Of a stretch of DNA of 64,000 nucleotides, positions 63,001 to 64,000 are shown piece by piece. A model generated the notes under the pieces. It was given only the letters and a program-made list of their open reading frames with translations, did no database searches and was not told the origin of the DNA. This DNA is from Tumebacillus_A lipolyticus (GTDB lineage: Bacteria > Bacillota > Bacilli > Tumebacillales > Tumebacillaceae). Within the stretch, counting starts at the first letter, position 1, and the number at the start of each line of letters is the position of its first letter. The DNA is taken from NCBI RefSeq assembly GCF_042682745.1, contig NZ_JBHUIO010000002.1, positions 1,178,001 to 1,242,000 on the forward strand, written 5' to 3'. The translations under genes were made by a program, and so were the position numbers.

Positions 63001-63951
63001 TTATTTCGGATGCGGATCGCCCACCAAAAAGCGACAGGTGATCGAAAATCCCCACTCTTTCAACTTGGCTTCCGCTTCGGCGATCCGCTCGTCGAGCGCA
63101 TCCTGCCCCGGCTTGAACAGAAAGCCTCCGACCGTTCCGCTGTGCGCCACCTGCAGGCCGAGGGAACCGATCTGCATCGTCAATTTTTGCAGGTCTGCAA
63201 AGCGCAGTTTGGGCAGGTAGTGCTGGTTGATCTCCGAGCTCTCCGTCGCGACCTGCCCGACCAGGCTCGCATCCTGAAGCTGCACGGCGCGGCGCATGAT
63301 ATCGCGCAGCTTGACAAACCGGTCGATCTCTTCGAGGTTGTAGTTGGCAGGTTCGAACGCGAGCGTATCCACCCCGTTCGAATGGGGCTCCGTGTTAAAA
63401 CCGAGCACTTCAAACGATGGGAAGGGCCCGCCAAAATCTTCGATCACAACACCGTCGCGCTGGGCGAACAGAACCGCTTGGTCGATAAACATGATCGAAT
63501 CGGCAGCAGTCTCCGATTCGACCGCCAGCGCCCCGATCTGCTCCTCTGGCAGCTCGATCTCCAGCGCATCTGCCACCGCCATGATCGCAGCCACCACGTC
63601 GCCCGTCGATGACCCGAGCCCCCAGCCTTCCGGGATGTCGCTCTCCACGATCAGCCGCCCGCCGACCTGCTGTGCTCGCAGGTTGGAAAGCGTCACCTCA
63701 ACCGCCCGCAACGCCTTTTTCTTAAACTCCGGTTCGACGACCAACCGCCCGCTTCGATCGGGGATAAAATGCGCTCCCGCCTGATAGCGATCACAGGGCA
63801 GCGTGACCAATCCGCGCCGCAAAGAGCCATCCGACCGATAGAACATCCCTTGCAAGATCTCCCCGTGATGGCAGATCGCTAGCCCATAGCCCGCCTTTGT
63901 ATAAGTTTTTTGCCCCGCACTTGCCAAATCCACAAACCGCGCATCCCGCAT
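63001..63951 (-). CDS. GHMP-family kinase, threonine/homoserine kinase-like (PduX group)
   Basis: 316 residues. GHMP motifs: CHHGEILQG near 27-35 (the PduX-type opening), the ATP-binding loop IPEGWGLGSSTGDVVAA near 106-122, and C-terminal AHSGTVGGFLF. The closest kind I recognise is PduX-type L-threonine kinase, which makes O-phosphothreonine; other small-alcohol kinases of the family are possible. GGAGG lies 6 nt ahead of ATG 63951. In the 49 bp upstream there is an in-frame TAG that may end a neighbouring gene outside the window. The gene has its own terminator and is not in the NRPS operon, but it is adjacent and on the same strand, and that operon contains a Thr-activating module, so it may supply or modify a precursor. 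That link is speculation. Confidence 0.85.
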   Translation of the reverse strand: MRDARFVDLASAGQKTYTKAGYGLAICHHGEILQGMFYRSDGSLRRGLVTLPCDRYQAGAHFIPDRSGRLVVEPEFKKKALRAVEVTLSNLRAQQVGGRLIVESDIPEGWGLGSSTGDVVAAIMAVADALEIELPEEQIGALAVESETAADSIMFIDQAVLFAQRDGVVIEDFGGPFPSFEVLGFNTEPHSNGVDTLAFEPANYNLEEIDRFVKLRDIMRRAVQLQDASLVGQVATESSEINQHYLPKLRFADLQKLTMQIGSLGLQVAHSGTVGGFLFKPGQDALDERIAEAEAKLKEWGFSITCRFLVGDPHPK

Positions 63952-64000
63952 ACTCTACCTCCACCGCAGACTTGGTCTTCCGCTACACGATCCTGCTCCA

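Noticed and set aside
1..64000. MbtH-like protein, phosphopantetheinyl transferase, ABC exporter, regulator, tRNA, rRNA or transposase genes
   Set aside because: I looked for their motifs on both strands and saw none; they may lie outside the window.

Overview
The window is almost wholly a giant non-ribosomal peptide / polyketide (NRPS/PKS) locus read on the minus strand, so genes run from right to left. The coding DNA is GC-rich with AT-rich intergenic stretches, strong AGGAGG-type ribosome binding sites, several TTG starts, U-run hairpin terminators and a near-consensus sigma-A promoter. Together with a small DUF4362-like secreted protein and SrfAD/GrsT-type thioesterase, this points to a spore-forming Bacillota (Bacillales; a Tumebacillus/Brevibacillus/Paenibacillus-like genome is an inference, not shown).

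Three assembly lines lie head to tail. (1) 62732->30040, six overlapping or nearly abutting genes: an initiating NRPS with only a vestigial C domain (A-PCP-C-A-PCP), C-A-PCP, a PKS (KS-AT-KR-ACP), a stand-alone luciferase-like flavin monooxygenase (LLM), C-A-PCP-E and a 4,434-residue four-module NRPS ending in a thioesterase. By-eye specificity codes give Val, Gln, Val, malonate, D-Thr and then four unassigned residues. (2) 29280->11383, five coupled genes: FAAL-ACP-C-A-PCP (fatty-acid starter), PKS (KS-AT-KR-ACP), LLM, C-A-PCP, C-A-PCP, with no thioesterase on the last protein. (3) 6907->beyond base 1: a second FAAL-ACP starter protein followed by a Gln-type module and at least one more module, cut by the window edge. 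Between lines 2 and 3 sit a type II thioesterase and a membrane-anchored penicillin-acylase-family Ntn hydrolase. A short plus-strand island (10555-11350) and a small Cys protein (29517-29717) interrupt the minus-strand genes. A GHMP kinase resembling threonine kinase lies at the right end.

The most unusual element is a cassette present twice: an NRPS with a basic RRKQL tail, a PKS whose ketoreductase has lost its catalytic Tyr, a free-standing LLM monooxygenase, and an NRPS whose C domain reads HHxxxDR instead of HHxxxDG. In both copies the LLM and the following NRPS start with the same short LxPEQR helix. I infer that the cassette makes an oxygenated, unreduced beta-keto unit (such as 4-amino-2-hydroxy-3-oxo acyl) and that the monooxygenase uses the same docking port as the downstream NRPS. 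The FAAL/Gln starter next to a membrane-anchored acylase recalls pyoverdine PvdL/PvdQ and suggests an N-acylated precursor that is deacylated outside the cytoplasm. No transporter, regulator, MbtH-like protein or phosphopantetheinyl transferase is visible in the window.
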